The translations under genes and the position numbers were made by a program. This document shows positions 18,968 through 28,270 of a stretch of DNA of 64,000 bases, one piece after another. Location of the stretch: positions 62,001 through 126,000 of the forward strand of contig NZ_CP062163.1 of NCBI RefSeq assembly GCF_014844095.1, given 5' to 3'. The notes beneath the pieces were generated by a model. It was given only the letters and a program-made list of their open reading frames with translations. It made no database searches and was not told where the DNA came from. Each line of letters opens with the position of its first letter. Position 1 is the first letter of the stretch. Origin of the DNA: Brevibacillus sp. JNUCC-41 (GTDB lineage: Bacteria > Bacillota > Bacilli > Bacillales > DSM-1321).

Positions 18968-19645
18968 TTAAGATTGATAATAATAATAATTGCTGTTATC
19001 CGTTTCAACGCCATTCAAAACGACTCCAAGCAAGGATGTATTAGCTTTCACTAAAAGCTCCTTTGCTTTTACGGCACTTTGTTTGTTTGTCTTGCCGCTC
19101 GCCACTACCATGATCACGCCATCACATTTATTGGCTACAATTTGGGAATCCGGTACTACTAGAACGGGCGGTGTATCAAAAATGATATAATCATACATTT
19201 CTTTTAATTCATCAATCGCTATTTCTATCGCTTTGGAATTTAATAATTCCGAAGGGTTAGGCGGTATTGGTCCACTCGTCAGAATTTCAAGATGAGGCAC
19301 ATTCGTCTTCATGAGTGCTTTTTCTATGCTCATTTTCTTCGTTAGCACACTCGTAAGCCCCTCTATATTACTAAGACTAAAGGCATAATGAACCGATGGT
19401 TTCCTTAAGTCTGCATCCACAAGCAAAACCTTTTTCTCCTCCTGTGCCAAAACAATCGCGAGGTTAGCAGCTGTCGTCGATTTCCCATCATTTGGCTCCG
19501 ATGAGGTTACCACAATGGTTTGTATGTCTTTATCCACTGAGGAAAATTGAATATTCGTTCTAATTAATCGATATTGTTCAGTGATAGGTGATTTGGGGTT
19601 AGTCTGTGCAATCAAATTCACCTGTTTTTTATCTTTACTCCTCAA
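18968..19645 (-). CDS. Capsular BY-type tyrosine kinase (CapB/EpsB-like)
   Basis: A 225-residue cytoplasmic kinase of the MinD/ParA-like fold. Walker A SSEPNDGKSTTAANLA near residue 47, Walker A' LLVDADLRKP, and Walker B DYIIFDTPP. The C terminus ends NSNYYYYQS, the tyrosine cluster that is autophosphorylated. It needs the membrane modulator encoded just upstream for activity. The start is TTG at 19645 with AAGGAAG upstream; there is no in-frame ATG between that site and the conserved region. Confidence 0.9.
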   Translation of the reverse strand: MRSKDKKQVNLIAQTNPKSPITEQYRLIRTNIQFSSVDKDIQTIVVTSSEPNDGKSTTAANLAIVLAQEEKKVLLVDADLRKPSVHYAFSLSNIEGLTSVLTKKMSIEKALMKTNVPHLEILTSGPIPPNPSELLNSKAIEIAIDELKEMYDYIIFDTPPVLVVPDSQIVANKCDGVIMVVASGKTNKQSAVKAKELLVKANTSLLGVVLNGVETDNSNYYYYQS

Positions 19646-19680
19646 AAATCCCGCTTCCTTTCATACTGCTTTTATACGGA

Positions 19681-20370
19681 TTATCCTTTATTATGTACTT
19701 GTGTAATCTTTTGAATCGATCCAAGGATGGGTAATTCTAGGAGTCTCTCAATATCATCCTCGTCCTTAATCGTATTGTCCATATACTCCAGTAGGAATGC
19801 CAAGCCTATTCCAGCCATCAATCCAACTACGACCGCAATTGCAATATTCAAGACAGGATTAGGTTTTACAGGTGTAGGATTCTCCTTAATTTCTGCCTTA
19901 GCCAGTACGCTAACATTGTCGACGTTCATGATATCCTTGATTTCCTTTTGGAACGTTTCAGAAATCGTGTTTGCAATTTCTACAGCCTGTGACGGATTAC
20001 TGTCTTGAACCGTTAATGAGAAGACTTGTGAATTTTCTTGGCTGTTAATCGTGATTTTTTCACTTATTTGTTCAACGCTTTGGTCTAATTCAAGCTTATC
20101 AATGACCTTCTCCAAAATGGCAGGGCTTTTTATGATAACGCTGTATGTATTGATCATGTCGATATTAGATCGTATTTGAGTCGAGTCCAATTGGTTCTCC
20201 GATTGCTTCTGGTTAACCAGGATCTGTGTCGAAGATTGATAAACGGGTGTTAATAAGAAATAAGAAATCGTTCCACTAATCAAAGCGGCAATTAATGTCA
20301 GCAGCATGATTAGCTTCCAACGTTTCTTTAATGTTTTAAAAATATCTGTAATACTAATAGTTTCTTCCAT
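19681..20370 (-). CDS. Polysaccharide co-polymerase / kinase modulator (Wzz-like, CapA/EpsA)
   Basis: A 229-residue membrane protein with two transmembrane helices (about 18-40 and 170-195) that flank an extracytoplasmic Wzz domain, with the proline-rich NPTPVKPNP motif just before the second helix. The cytoplasmic C-terminal tail activates the BY-kinase. It sets chain length together with kinase and phosphatase. AGGAGG lies 5 bases before the ATG. First gene of the operon; an extended -10 promoter lies upstream. Confidence 0.9.
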   Translation of the reverse strand: MEETISITDIFKTLKKRWKLIMLLTLIAALISGTISYFLLTPVYQSSTQILVNQKQSENQLDSTQIRSNIDMINTYSVIIKSPAILEKVIDKLELDQSVEQISEKITINSQENSQVFSLTVQDSNPSQAVEIANTISETFQKEIKDIMNVDNVSVLAKAEIKENPTPVKPNPVLNIAIAVVVGLMAGIGLAFLLEYMDNTIKDEDDIERLLELPILGSIQKITQVHNKG

Positions 20371-20405
20371 TTCATCCTCCTGATATGTTAAAAATGACCT
20401 ATTGC

Positions 20406-20414
20406 ATTATACCA
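20406..20414 (-). promoter_or_regulatory. Probable eps operon promoter (extended -10)
   Basis: On the minus strand TGGTATAAT, a perfect -10 with the TGn extension, lies 36 bases before the first eps start codon. No good -35 is seen, which fits with an extended -10 promoter needing activation or relief of repression. A 12-bp perfect palindrome TTCTTATAAGAA at 20639-20650 further upstream could be an operator. I found no clear GTTCTYT SinR boxes. Confidence 0.5.
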
Positions 20415-20842
20415 TAATATTACCTATATATATGTATTTCCAAGGAAATTTACTTGAATTTTACAACGAAAGAATTATTTTCTAATGCAAGAGTAATTTT
20501 ACAAAAAATAGAATGGCAATACAAAGGAAATAATTACTAAATTTGAAATATAGCATTAAACATATATATTTAACCCTTTTTCCAGAATATTCGGGACTTA
20601 AATTTCAATAAACTTAATTATACACCAAATCCCAATCTTTCTTATAAGAATTATCTATTTTAAATTTTTTTCTTAAAAATAGCCTAACTAAATGCCTACC
20701 CATATAGGAAAATTCGTTTATATATATAATTGTGTCAAGTATTTTAGTGCCTAGTTATCATTAAAAATGAAAGGAAAATGTGTAAACTGAAAGTGATAGT
20801 TTAAATCAGTATTTTTCATATTAATGGTTAGGTGTGGTCAAA

Positions 20843-21160
20843 ATGATAGGTAACCGAGTTAAGTCGCTTAGGGAAGAAAGGAAAATGTCAATTAGTGAAC
20901 TCTCCGCAAAATCCGGTGTTGCCAAATCCTATATAAGCTCACTGGAAAGAAACCTTCAAACAAACCCTACCATTTTAGTTTTGGAAAAGATCGCTAGAAT
21001 CCTTTGTATTAAAGTGGATGCTCTGTTGAATGATCAAGCAGACAAGAGCATGGATGAAGAGTGGATGGAAATTATGCAGGATGTTATGGGGTCTGGCATA
21101 TCGAAAGAGGAAATGCGCGAATTTATCGAGGTTAGGAAATGTAATGTTCGTGAAATATAA
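20843..21160 (+). CDS. SinR/SlrR-like transcriptional repressor
   Basis: A 105-residue XRE-family regulator. Residues 1-65 form the HTH domain, starting MIGNRVKSLREERKMSISEL with SGVAKSYISSLERN as recognition region, very close to B. subtilis SinR. The C terminus (EEWMEIMQDVMGSGISKEEMREFIEV) matches the SinR/SinI helical hook used for tetramerisation and antirepressor binding. It is divergent from the eps operon, the position slrR has in B. subtilis, so it probably controls this operon. The start at 20843 (after AGGTG) is preferred over GTG 20834. No sinI-like gene is beside it. Confidence 0.88.
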   Translation: MIGNRVKSLREERKMSISELSAKSGVAKSYISSLERNLQTNPTILVLEKIARILCIKVDALLNDQADKSMDEEWMEIMQDVMGSGISKEEMREFIEVRKCNVREI

Positions 21161-21232
21161 ATGTTTATGAATCGCTCTCTTTTTGGTTCTATAACATCGA
21201 AAATCATACTTAACATTCACTATTTAAACTAT

Positions 21233-21420
21233 TTCAAGAGAGGGAATATTAGGTATAACCAATTTTTCCCTCAGTACATCTTTTTTTGACTTTTAATAAT
21301 ATCATATACCTCATTCGCATAGGCTATTTGATGATAAGACCTTGATTTCGATGTTATCATCTATTAAAATACCAAGCAATCTCATAGCCTCTTCATTTAG
21401 TCAGTCTCTTCGACACTTTT
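21233..21420 (-). pseudogene. 3' remnant of an unidentified gene
   Basis: The minus strand reads, with at least two frame changes, EEAMRLLGILIDDNIEIKVLS, then HQIAYANEVYDIIKS, then KKDVLREKLVIPNIPSLEIV followed by a stop. The pieces run on as one protein-like C terminus, so this is probably a decayed gene end. It loosely recalls the tail of sugar-associated dehydrogenases but I cannot name it. Confidence 0.35.
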
Positions 21421-22109
21421 AAACAAAAGTGAATTTATTCCTTTTAATAAAATTCTCAGAAGCCTTTTATATTATCCAAATAATTTAAATATAAATTATT
21501 CTCCGTTTTACCATTAGCCACCGGATTTGGAGGAGTGATTCTTACAGTCAACATTAGAATAGGGTAACGAAAACTTAACCTTTTTATTTTTCACTATTTC
21601 TATTTGTTTTTCTCCTTTTTAATCACCCTTTCATGCAGCAATAAAGTTGATTATTTCAATTTACCACACGTCATTAACTTCCTAATATTTTCGAAAAAAT
21701 TCCAGCATTTCTGCTGGATACTTAAAAGGTGTTGAATTATTGTTAAAAGTACCGTCTATCTCATGAATATGTTAGGTTAAACAAAAAAACTATCAAGTAT
21801 ATAGAAATCCTTAAATTAAATCATCAAGCTGAATTTAGTTTAACACCTCTCGGTTTAGTTCTATTGTTGGAGAATCGTTTTTTTCTTTTCTAATCATTTC
21901 CACTCCATTACGATCATTGGGTAATAACAAAAATTGTTTTGTTTTTATAAGGATTAACAGGTTAGTATGTTCGGAGGTTTGACTTCAAGTCCTCTCCCCG
22001 AACCCTCTCGAATAAGTTACCTTCTACTTTGTACTCAGTTCTTTCAGCCATTATCCTGTCCCGCTGGAGAGCAAATAAAATACGAAGCGAATTATTTAAT
22101 ATTACTTCC
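21421..22109. other. Non-coding stretch between SinR-like gene and Wzy
   Basis: About 690 bases, AT-rich, no convincing gene. Near 21970-22005 there is an imperfect inverted repeat (TTCGGAGG to CCTCTCCCCGAA) enclosing TTGACTTCAAG; its role is unknown. Probably decayed DNA between two parts of the glycan locus. Confidence 0.4.
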
Positions 22110-23363
22110 TTAAATATTAAAATTCTTTTTCTGGATATGTTTTGAGTAACATAAAAGGAGAATCACTAACAACCAAGTGCTTCGGGAATATGTATGCGGT
22201 GTAGTTATAACCGAAACTAATAAGCCGAATAGTGAACTGTTCATACCAATAAGAATGTATTTGGTTGTGTTACCTACATGTTTGATAAGTCTAAGGCTAA
22301 TACTAAATGTATATATCAATAACCCGATTAAACCAACAAAGCCGAACACCCCGGATTCTGCAAAAACAAGAAGATATAAGTTGTGTACATTTGTATGATA
22401 TTGGCTTTCAAATGGATAGCTACCAAGTCCCATACCTATAATACCGTACTTAGTAACTATAAGTTCTAATGCTTCTTTCATTAGTGATACTTTAAGACTA
22501 AAACTACCTGCCCCCTCTAAATCATCTGTAGCTAAAACTCTTTTTGAAAAAATTTCAGGTGGATTGACAAAAATGTATATAACTATAGCAACAGAAAAAA
22601 ACATAATAAAAATATTTCTTATACTTAATATTTTTTTCACAATAAATATTTCCCCATTTTTAAATCGTATAGGTTTAGTAATGAATAATGATTTTATCAT
22701 AAAATAATATATAAAAGTTGCTAATGCGTATGCCATACCTCCAAATGAAGCTGTTAAAAATAAATTAATAATAAGCATAGCTAATAAAAAAAAGGACAAA
22801 AAAGTTTTTCTTTTTATGTCAATATAAAAAAGCAAGATTGGTAGACAGCACACGAGGTATTTTGCTAATGAGTTTGCATTACCTTGGACTGAAATAAGTC
22901 TTCCATTGCCTGCGAAAAACTCAGAGCTATTCGGTAAAAGACCTAATTGGGCAAGAACTCCAATGCTCAAAATAGCCATCAATGCATAAATGAAAATGTC
23001 TAAAATTTGAAACAAATTTTTATCTGTATTTTTTGAATATATAAGAATGTGTGAGATTACTATTATTTGAATTATAATTGCAAACAAATACTGAATCATT
23101 ATTAATGTACTACCAAAGAATGATGTTGCATTAAAGGCAGATATTGAACCACCTAAAACAAATAAAATTAGTAGAAAGTATTCTTTCGAACTTAAAATTT
23201 TATTGTAACCCTCAAATTGAATTGCTGTAGCAACGATTATAAGTCCAAAACAACTAATTAATATTATGTCATACATTGAAACGTTAATTCCAAGAGGCAA
23301 AAAAGTTGTAAATGGGGAAAAAAACACCCCTAATAGAAATATTAAATAAATTAGCTTATTCAT
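22110..23363 (-). CDS. O-antigen polymerase/ligase family membrane protein (Wzy-like)
   Basis: A 417-residue polytopic protein with about ten to twelve hydrophobic helices. The Wzy_C signature is seen as YPFESQYHTNVHNLYLLVFAE followed by SGVFGFVGLIGLL, containing the conserved His and Glu before the next helix. It should join lipid-linked repeat units on the outer membrane face. The eps operon has a flippase but no polymerase, so this gene, 1.7 kb upstream on the same strand, is the likely partner. It is divergent from the beta-helix gene. Confidence 0.8.
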   Translation of the reverse strand: MNKLIYLIFLLGVFFSPFTTFLPLGINVSMYDIILISCFGLIIVATAIQFEGYNKILSSKEYFLLILFVLGGSISAFNATSFFGSTLIMIQYLFAIIIQIIVISHILIYSKNTDKNLFQILDIFIYALMAILSIGVLAQLGLLPNSSEFFAGNGRLISVQGNANSLAKYLVCCLPILLFYIDIKRKTFLSFFLLAMLIINLFLTASFGGMAYALATFIYYFMIKSLFITKPIRFKNGEIFIVKKILSIRNIFIMFFSVAIVIYIFVNPPEIFSKRVLATDDLEGAGSFSLKVSLMKEALELIVTKYGIIGMGLGSYPFESQYHTNVHNLYLLVFAESGVFGFVGLIGLLIYTFSISLRLIKHVGNTTKYILIGMNSSLFGLLVSVITTPHTYSRSTWLLVILLLCYSKHIQKKNFNI

Positions 23364-23499
23364 GAAGCACCACCTTTTAGTAATCAGCTATTATTCTATA
23401 TGAACACTATTGGAAGTACAATCTAAATTCCAAAAATATATACTTAAAAGAGAGGGACTACATGGTATTATCAAAAGAGATATACATAATAGTAGGAGG

Positions 23500-24453
23500 A
23501 TGATCATTATAATAAAAAACCGTAAATTAATTAATATTTTCATTACCCTAGTTTTAATAGGAGGCGTGTTAGTAGTATTAACAAATCACCAATCCAAACA
23601 AGTTCAGACGGGTCGAGACAACAATATAACTGTGAATGTTAAATCCTTTAATGCAACTGCTGATGATAGAATTGATGATACCCATCAAATACAAAAGGCT
23701 ATTGATCATGTAGACACAAAAGGTGGGGGGACTGTTTCATTTTCTCAAGGAGTTTATTTAATTGATTCATTAAAGTCTATAAATTTACGAGATAAAATTA
23801 CATTGAAATTTGAAGAAGGAACTACATTAAAGACTCTTCCAAACAATGCTGAAAGTTATGAAATATTAAGGATTCATAATGTGAAAAATGTGTCTATTTT
23901 AGGGGACGTGACCCTTTTAGGAGAAAGGGAGGAACACAAAGGAAAAACTGGAGAATGGGGAATTGGGATAAGTATCAGGGGATCGGAGAATGTTTATATT
24001 AAAAATAATACAATTCAAAATTTTTGGGGAGATGGTATATATATTGGAAGTACAGAACAACAAAATTACAGCAAAAATATTACCATAGAGAAACCTATCA
24101 TAAAAAATAACAGAAGACAGGGTATTTCAGTTATTTCGGCGATAAATTTAAAAATAATTGATCCTGTAATAACGAATACGAATGGAACTCCGCCAGCAAG
24201 TGGGATTGATTTTGAACCCAACCATCCTTCAGAGTTTCTGCAAGGTATAAAAATTATTAATCCTACTACCGAAAAAAACGAAGGTTATGGAATATTATTT
24301 GCTCTAAGTGGTTTTGCAGGTAGTAACCATCCTGTAAGCATAGAGATTCACAAAACAAAACAAATAAGAGATAATATCGGTACTTTCATACCTGGACACT
24401 TAAAAGGACATATAAAAATGAATGAAGAATATGTTCTAAAAAACCCAAAGTAG
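23500..24453 (+). CDS. Membrane-anchored parallel beta-helix protein (pectate-lyase-like)
   Basis: About 317 residues: an N-terminal membrane anchor or signal (INIFITLVLIGGVLVVLT), then a pectin-lyase-fold start VKSFNATADDRIDDTHQIQKAIDHV as in glycoside hydrolase 28 and phage tailspikes, then beta-helix rungs (NVKNVSILGDVTLLG, NVYIKNNTIQNFWGDGIYIG). A surface polysaccharide lyase or hydrolase is likely. Start uncertain: the ATG at 23500 directly abuts GGAGG; an ATT codon six bases further, or TTG at 23410, are alternatives. Divergent from wzy. Confidence 0.65.
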   Translation: MIIIIKNRKLINIFITLVLIGGVLVVLTNHQSKQVQTGRDNNITVNVKSFNATADDRIDDTHQIQKAIDHVDTKGGGTVSFSQGVYLIDSLKSINLRDKITLKFEEGTTLKTLPNNAESYEILRIHNVKNVSILGDVTLLGEREEHKGKTGEWGIGISIRGSENVYIKNNTIQNFWGDGIYIGSTEQQNYSKNITIEKPIIKNNRRQGISVISAINLKIIDPVITNTNGTPPASGIDFEPNHPSEFLQGIKIINPTTEKNEGYGILFALSGFAGSNHPVSIEIHKTKQIRDNIGTFIPGHLKGHIKMNEEYVLKNPK

Positions 24454-25297
24454 TAAGAAACTGTAATGTAAAATGAATACGATGAAAAGCCTTGTCCAAG
24501 CAGTTAATATTACAATATCCACTTATAAAACTTTAAGGGGAGCCCCATTAAGTAACGAAAATATGTTAACTAGTCAATAAGTTAATTGCTTAAATTAGTA
24601 AACACTGAACAGTGCAATATAAAACTGACAATCTGAAAAACAAACCTTTATAGTTTAAGTAATTAATGAATTGACTTCGGCATTGTGCTGGAGTCATTTT
24701 ATTTATGCTCACTCAAGATGCGTATTATGAACACCTTGATCTACTTCCCTTTCCCCGTCATTCTGTGTAGAAAACCTTCCCCTAATGATCAAACAAATTC
24801 CCCTAACATTTTTAAGCTACCTTTCGATTTTCCTGTCAATCATTCTTCAAAAAATTCATGTTTTATAAAGATTTGTTTAAGGTTCTTGTCCTGCTTTCAG
24901 CATGAAGTCTGGAGGATAAGAAACCAATAATGGAAACATGTTGTCATGTGAATTATTCTCTTTTAATTTTTAAAATTCATTTAAAAATATTCACTGTGGC
25001 TTTTCATCCGTTCATATATTGAAATTTGATAAACGAAGTTCCTTTTAGAATATCCCGAATAAGCGACTCTTTTTACAGTGTCATTATAATTTAATTCTTT
25101 TTAAAAATAGGAGCTATTATTAAATAATAGAGATTGTTATTGGCTTAAATAGAAGGCATACAATTGCTAGTAAATCACGGAGAAAGTTTGATGAAAATCG
25201 GTATTGAAATATTGAGCATTTAATTAACAATAACTGTGTTACTTGTTGAGACAAGATAAGAACAACAACATATATTGTTATATAAGGAGTTGTATAT
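24454..25297. other. Intergenic stretch between the two beta-helix genes
   Basis: About 840 AT-rich bases. A terminator-like hairpin lies at 24672-24703. Apparent ORFs here have no ribosome sites and no recognisable product. No gene supported. Confidence 0.4.
24672..24703 (+). terminator. Terminator-like hairpin
   Basis: TGACT/AGTCA outer stem and GCA/TGC inner stem with small bulges, then TTTTATTT. Lies about 220 bases after the first beta-helix gene, so its link to that gene is uncertain. Confidence 0.4.
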
Positions 25298-25333
25298 ATG
25301 AATAAAAAAAAGGTTGAAAAGAAAAATGAATAA
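25298..25333 (+). CDS. 11-codon ORF overlapping the beta-helix gene start
   Basis: Starts with ATG 8 bases after AAGGAG, reads MNKKKVEKKNE and stops inside ATGAATAAC, where the long frame can begin. It may serve translational coupling, or be the true 5' end of the beta-helix gene separated by one base in the A8 tract (phase variation or sequence error). Confidence 0.35.
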   Translation: MNKKKVEKKNE

Positions 25334-27350
25334 CATCGACTGGGTAAGCATTAAAGATTTTCCGATAATTTCCCCTGAAATAGACGATAGCTCAAGGATA
25401 CAACGAGCTACCGATACAGGGTATACAGTATTTTTTCCAGATGGTGAATATATTTGTAGAAACGTAATTCCTAGAAATAATATGCATTGGTTCGGTTTAG
25501 GAAACGCTGTTTTAAAATTACCAAGAGGAACAACAGAAGGAAGCATTTTGTATTATGGAAATTTAAATCATCAAACAATAGACATTGATGATTCTCTCCC
25601 TGCTTTAAAAGGTATTAGAATCGAAGGCATACAATTTGATGCTAATAGAAATGATAGTGCTTCAACTCGACTGATTACATTAGTCAACGTATATGATGTA
25701 AATATTAAGTACTGTAAATTTTATATAGCTAATACTGGTATTCTATTATCATCTACAACTAGTCATGCTTCCTATGAGAGAAACCACAATATAAATATTG
25801 ATACTTGTGAGTTTACACAAAGTGATATTACTGTTCCGTTAGGCTTTGCAATTAATATGCAAGCTGCTATTCATGGGGGAAATATACACATGTGTAAATT
25901 TATAAATTTAAAGGTTCGTAGTGCGATTAGGATGTATGAAAGCACTATTGTAAATGACCATATATATAGTTCTTCTAGTTGGAACTTTGATAAAAATAGA
26001 TTTATTAATATAATAGATCCCATACCAGGAAAGACAGGGACTAGCAATGACGCCAATGGAATGTATTTACGCGGTATTTTCTTGAACGTTACAAATAATG
26101 AGTTTTGGGGTGTTGAAGGAAATAATATTGAAATGCAAAATACACAACTTTCAACATTTACACGTAATCCTTTTAACGATGAGAGGTTTAATACTGTCTC
26201 AGGAAATAAATTCGTCATCCTTGATGAACATTTATTCCAAGGTGAAGCCGTTGTGCATTTTAGAAATTCTCATACAATTGCAAGTAATAATCAATTCTTT
26301 ATCGATTGTACAAGTGGTCAAAAAGGGTATTTTCCATGTATAACTGCTAAATGGGGTCAGCGTGTTCAAATAATGGGAAATAACTTTAAAACCATAAACA
26401 CACGCGAGGTTGTCGAAATCTATGGAGCAGTAGGAACCTATGGTCTTGATTATGAAGACGTTATTATTTCTAACAATATATTTGATCCGAACATTGTTAA
26501 ATCGTATGGTTCTGTAAAAATAACATCAGTCGGATCATCAGTTATAAAAAGTGTTTTAATAGAAGGAAATTCATTTAAAGGGTTTAATGCGGTTGAATTC
26601 TGTAATGCATTTTTGAATTCAAGTTATGGTCAAATCGAAAAAATAGTTTTTAAAGGAAACTCTGTAGAAGGAAAACCATTCACGTTCAAAAATGGATCAC
26701 CTAAAAAAATTGAATCAGATATGTTTGGAACATATACTTTTTATGTCAATGCATCCACTGGAGATGACAATAATGCCCGACTAACCGAAATCGGATATCC
26801 CGCAAAAACGCTATCTCGTGTATTGACAATGCTGCCTAAAAACTGTGAAAGTGCATCTATAATAATCAAGATTGCCGATGGGATATATAATAACGTTACT
26901 TCCGTCGGTTTGTCAGAGTTTCAAATGAATGGAACGTTGACGATAACAGGGAATGTAACCACTCCAAATAATGTTATCATTCCCCGTATATACTTTTGGA
27001 ATTCGTTTATCCAACAATTAATAATAGAAGGCGTAAAAACAAACCATGGAACAACGGATGGTTTATCTTTCAAATATTTTACCGGATTTGCCAATGTTCG
27101 CGACTCCTTACTACATGCTAAAGATGCATTGACAGCTTTAGCATCTGATAGAATCATTGTTGAAAATTGCGATCTTAACAATATAAGGTACGGAATATCA
27201 GCTCAAAGATTAACTACAATCTATAGTTCTTCAAACACTGGGTTAAGTAGAATAAATAATTTAAGAGCTCAATCAGGAGGTACAATAATTATGAACGGTA
27301 CACAACCGTCAGGAACAGAATTAATGGATACTGGTGGACAGATACGCTAA
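25326..27350 (+). CDS. Tailspike-like parallel beta-helix protein without signal peptide
   Basis: About 674 residues. The N-terminal half (DWVSIKDFPIISPEIDDSSRIQRATD, VFFPDGEYICRNVI) is a pectin-lyase-fold head as in phage tailspikes; many NxF/NIN rungs follow. From about residue 475 a second unit starts with FYVNASTGDDNNARLTEIGYPAKTL, resembling DUF1565-type repeats. No signal peptide is visible. Start is uncertain: a well-placed ATG at 25298 (after AAGGAG) begins an 11-codon frame that runs through eight A and ends at 25333, overlapping the ATG at 25326. One base fewer in the A run would fuse them. Probable substrate is a surface polysaccharide. Confidence 0.7.
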   Translation: MNNIDWVSIKDFPIISPEIDDSSRIQRATDTGYTVFFPDGEYICRNVIPRNNMHWFGLGNAVLKLPRGTTEGSILYYGNLNHQTIDIDDSLPALKGIRIEGIQFDANRNDSASTRLITLVNVYDVNIKYCKFYIANTGILLSSTTSHASYERNHNINIDTCEFTQSDITVPLGFAINMQAAIHGGNIHMCKFINLKVRSAIRMYESTIVNDHIYSSSSWNFDKNRFINIIDPIPGKTGTSNDANGMYLRGIFLNVTNNEFWGVEGNNIEMQNTQLSTFTRNPFNDERFNTVSGNKFVILDEHLFQGEAVVHFRNSHTIASNNQFFIDCTSGQKGYFPCITAKWGQRVQIMGNNFKTINTREVVEIYGAVGTYGLDYEDVIISNNIFDPNIVKSYGSVKITSVGSSVIKSVLIEGNSFKGFNAVEFCNAFLNSSYGQIEKIVFKGNSVEGKPFTFKNGSPKKIESDMFGTYTFYVNASTGDDNNARLTEIGYPAKTLSRVLTMLPKNCESASIIIKIADGIYNNVTSVGLSEFQMNGTLTITGNVTTPNNVIIPRIYFWNSFIQQLIIEGVKTNHGTTDGLSFKYFTGFANVRDSLLHAKDALTALASDRIIVENCDLNNIRYGISAQRLTTIYSSSNTGLSRINNLRAQSGGTIIMNGTQPSGTELMDTGGQIR

Positions 27351-27484
27351 ATAACATATGAGAAACCCAAAAATTTATTTAAGTAACACAATTCAGAATT
27401 GCCATTAAGAAACTGTTCACAACTCTCCCCTTTACTTACATCAAATTTCACTACACAAGAATCAATCTCAGTAGAATTTTTTTT

Positions 27485-27591
27485 ACCCCATGTAAAGTAT
27501 GTAATGTTTTTATTTGTTTTAAATAATTTTATTGTATTCCCGTTTCCTTCTCTCTTTTTCATTGTATGATAAAAAACAAGGAGTTTTAGGA
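27485..27591 (+). repeat. Upstream segment shared with 29850-29958
   Basis: ACCCCATGTAAAGTATGTAATG and the following 90 bases up to the start codon recur almost unchanged before the intact zinc-finger gene. This marks the left end of a duplicated block. Confidence 0.7.
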
Positions 27592-27783
27592 ATGATTATT
27601 CTGCAGTATATTGGAAAAGTTTTATCAATCATACAAAAGGATATGCAGGAAACTCATATTAAAATACCATGTTTGTGCAGGTTCAGGTGCTTACTATATT
27701 TAGACAGATAGTCTTACCGTAAAGCAAAGAGATTAATAAGTAAAGTTGTGTATAATAGGAGGCTTGAAGAGAATGAAATTTAA
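27592..27783 (+). pseudogene. Broken copy of the small zinc-finger gene at 29959
   Basis: Aligns along its full length with the intact 63-codon gene at 29959-30150. It begins MIILQYIGKVLS like the intact copy, but an extra base near codon 24 and later stop codons destroy the frame; the cysteine motif is readable only after shifting frame. The AAGGAG ribosome site and the downstream terminator hairpin are kept. Confidence 0.85.
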
Positions 27784-27821
27784 AGTATTTCGTGTAGGAC
27801 GATATATGTAATCAAAGAAGC

Positions 27822-27850
27822 AGTATTGGCTATTGCTTCTTTTTTTTGTT
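27822..27850 (+). terminator. Terminator of the broken zinc-finger copy
   Basis: AAGAAGCAGTA/TATTGCTTCTT hairpin with TTGGC loop region and eight T. This is the uninterrupted form of the hairpin that is split at 30190 and 33918. Confidence 0.7.
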
Positions 27851-27906
27851 CTAAAACGGTGCCGTTTGCCCCTCACCTTAATTTGATAGTTTATTATCAA
27901 GGGGGA

Positions 27907-28000
27907 TAAACTAATATTTGCCCACATTGGATTAGCTGTACCTGATTATGATGCAGCAATATTTCATGAGCAAACCGACCGATTCAACTTGTCTGCTTAA
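27907..28000 (+). pseudogene. 5' fragment of the VOC-family gene
   Basis: The bases reading CACATTGGATTAGCTGTACC and on match the start of the intact VOC gene at 34004 (HIGLAVPDLDAA). The start codon is lost, and homology ends after about 30 codons. It sits right after the terminator of the broken zinc-finger copy, preserving the ancestral gene order. Confidence 0.75.
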
Positions 28001-28104
28001 TCTATGGATTAAATTGTAAAGTAATTGTTTCAATTGACTCATACACGAAGAAAGTGCTTTTATTTATAATGATCAAAAAAAACAAGCCGAGAGGTGTGTT
28101 CAAT

Positions 28105-28212
28105 ATGGTAGGTGAAAATGAAGGGAATTTGTTTAAAGGACTTTTGTTTGGTACACCTTTGAGCATACCCGTTATGGATTTCTTTTTGGGGATGGGTAAA
28201 ATTGATCATTAA
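28105..28212 (+). CDS. Small hydrophobic protein, 35 residues
   Basis: MVGENEGNLFKGLLFGTPLS then a hydrophobic stretch IPVMDFFLGMG. An AGAGGTG site lies 8 bases before the ATG and a strong terminator follows 12 bases after the stop, which supports a real gene. It resembles the many short Bacillus membrane proteins with one helix; function unknown. Confidence 0.5.
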   Translation: MVGENEGNLFKGLLFGTPLSIPVMDFFLGMGKIDH

Positions 28213-28224
28213 TAGTTTATTTTG

Positions 28225-28250
28225 GAGCCCTAGGGCTCTTTTATTTTGTT
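28225..28250 (+). terminator. Terminator after the 35-codon ORF
   Basis: GAGCCCTAGGGCTC perfect palindrome followed by TTTTATTTTG. Confidence 0.75.
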
Positions 28251-28270
28251 GTAGTCAATATTACTTAGAT

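Noticed and set aside
20371-20842. SinR binding boxes (GTTCTYT) in the eps upstream region
   Set aside because: Looked for on both strands and not found convincingly; only a TTCTTATAAGAA palindrome and an extended -10 are seen.
21961-22020. tRNA-like segment near GGTTTGACTTCAAGTCC
   Set aside because: No cloverleaf can be drawn; D and T arms are missing, and no CCA-proximal stem pairs.
24685-24930. 81-residue ORF after the first beta-helix gene
   Set aside because: Starts just past a terminator hairpin, has no ribosome site and no recognisable product.
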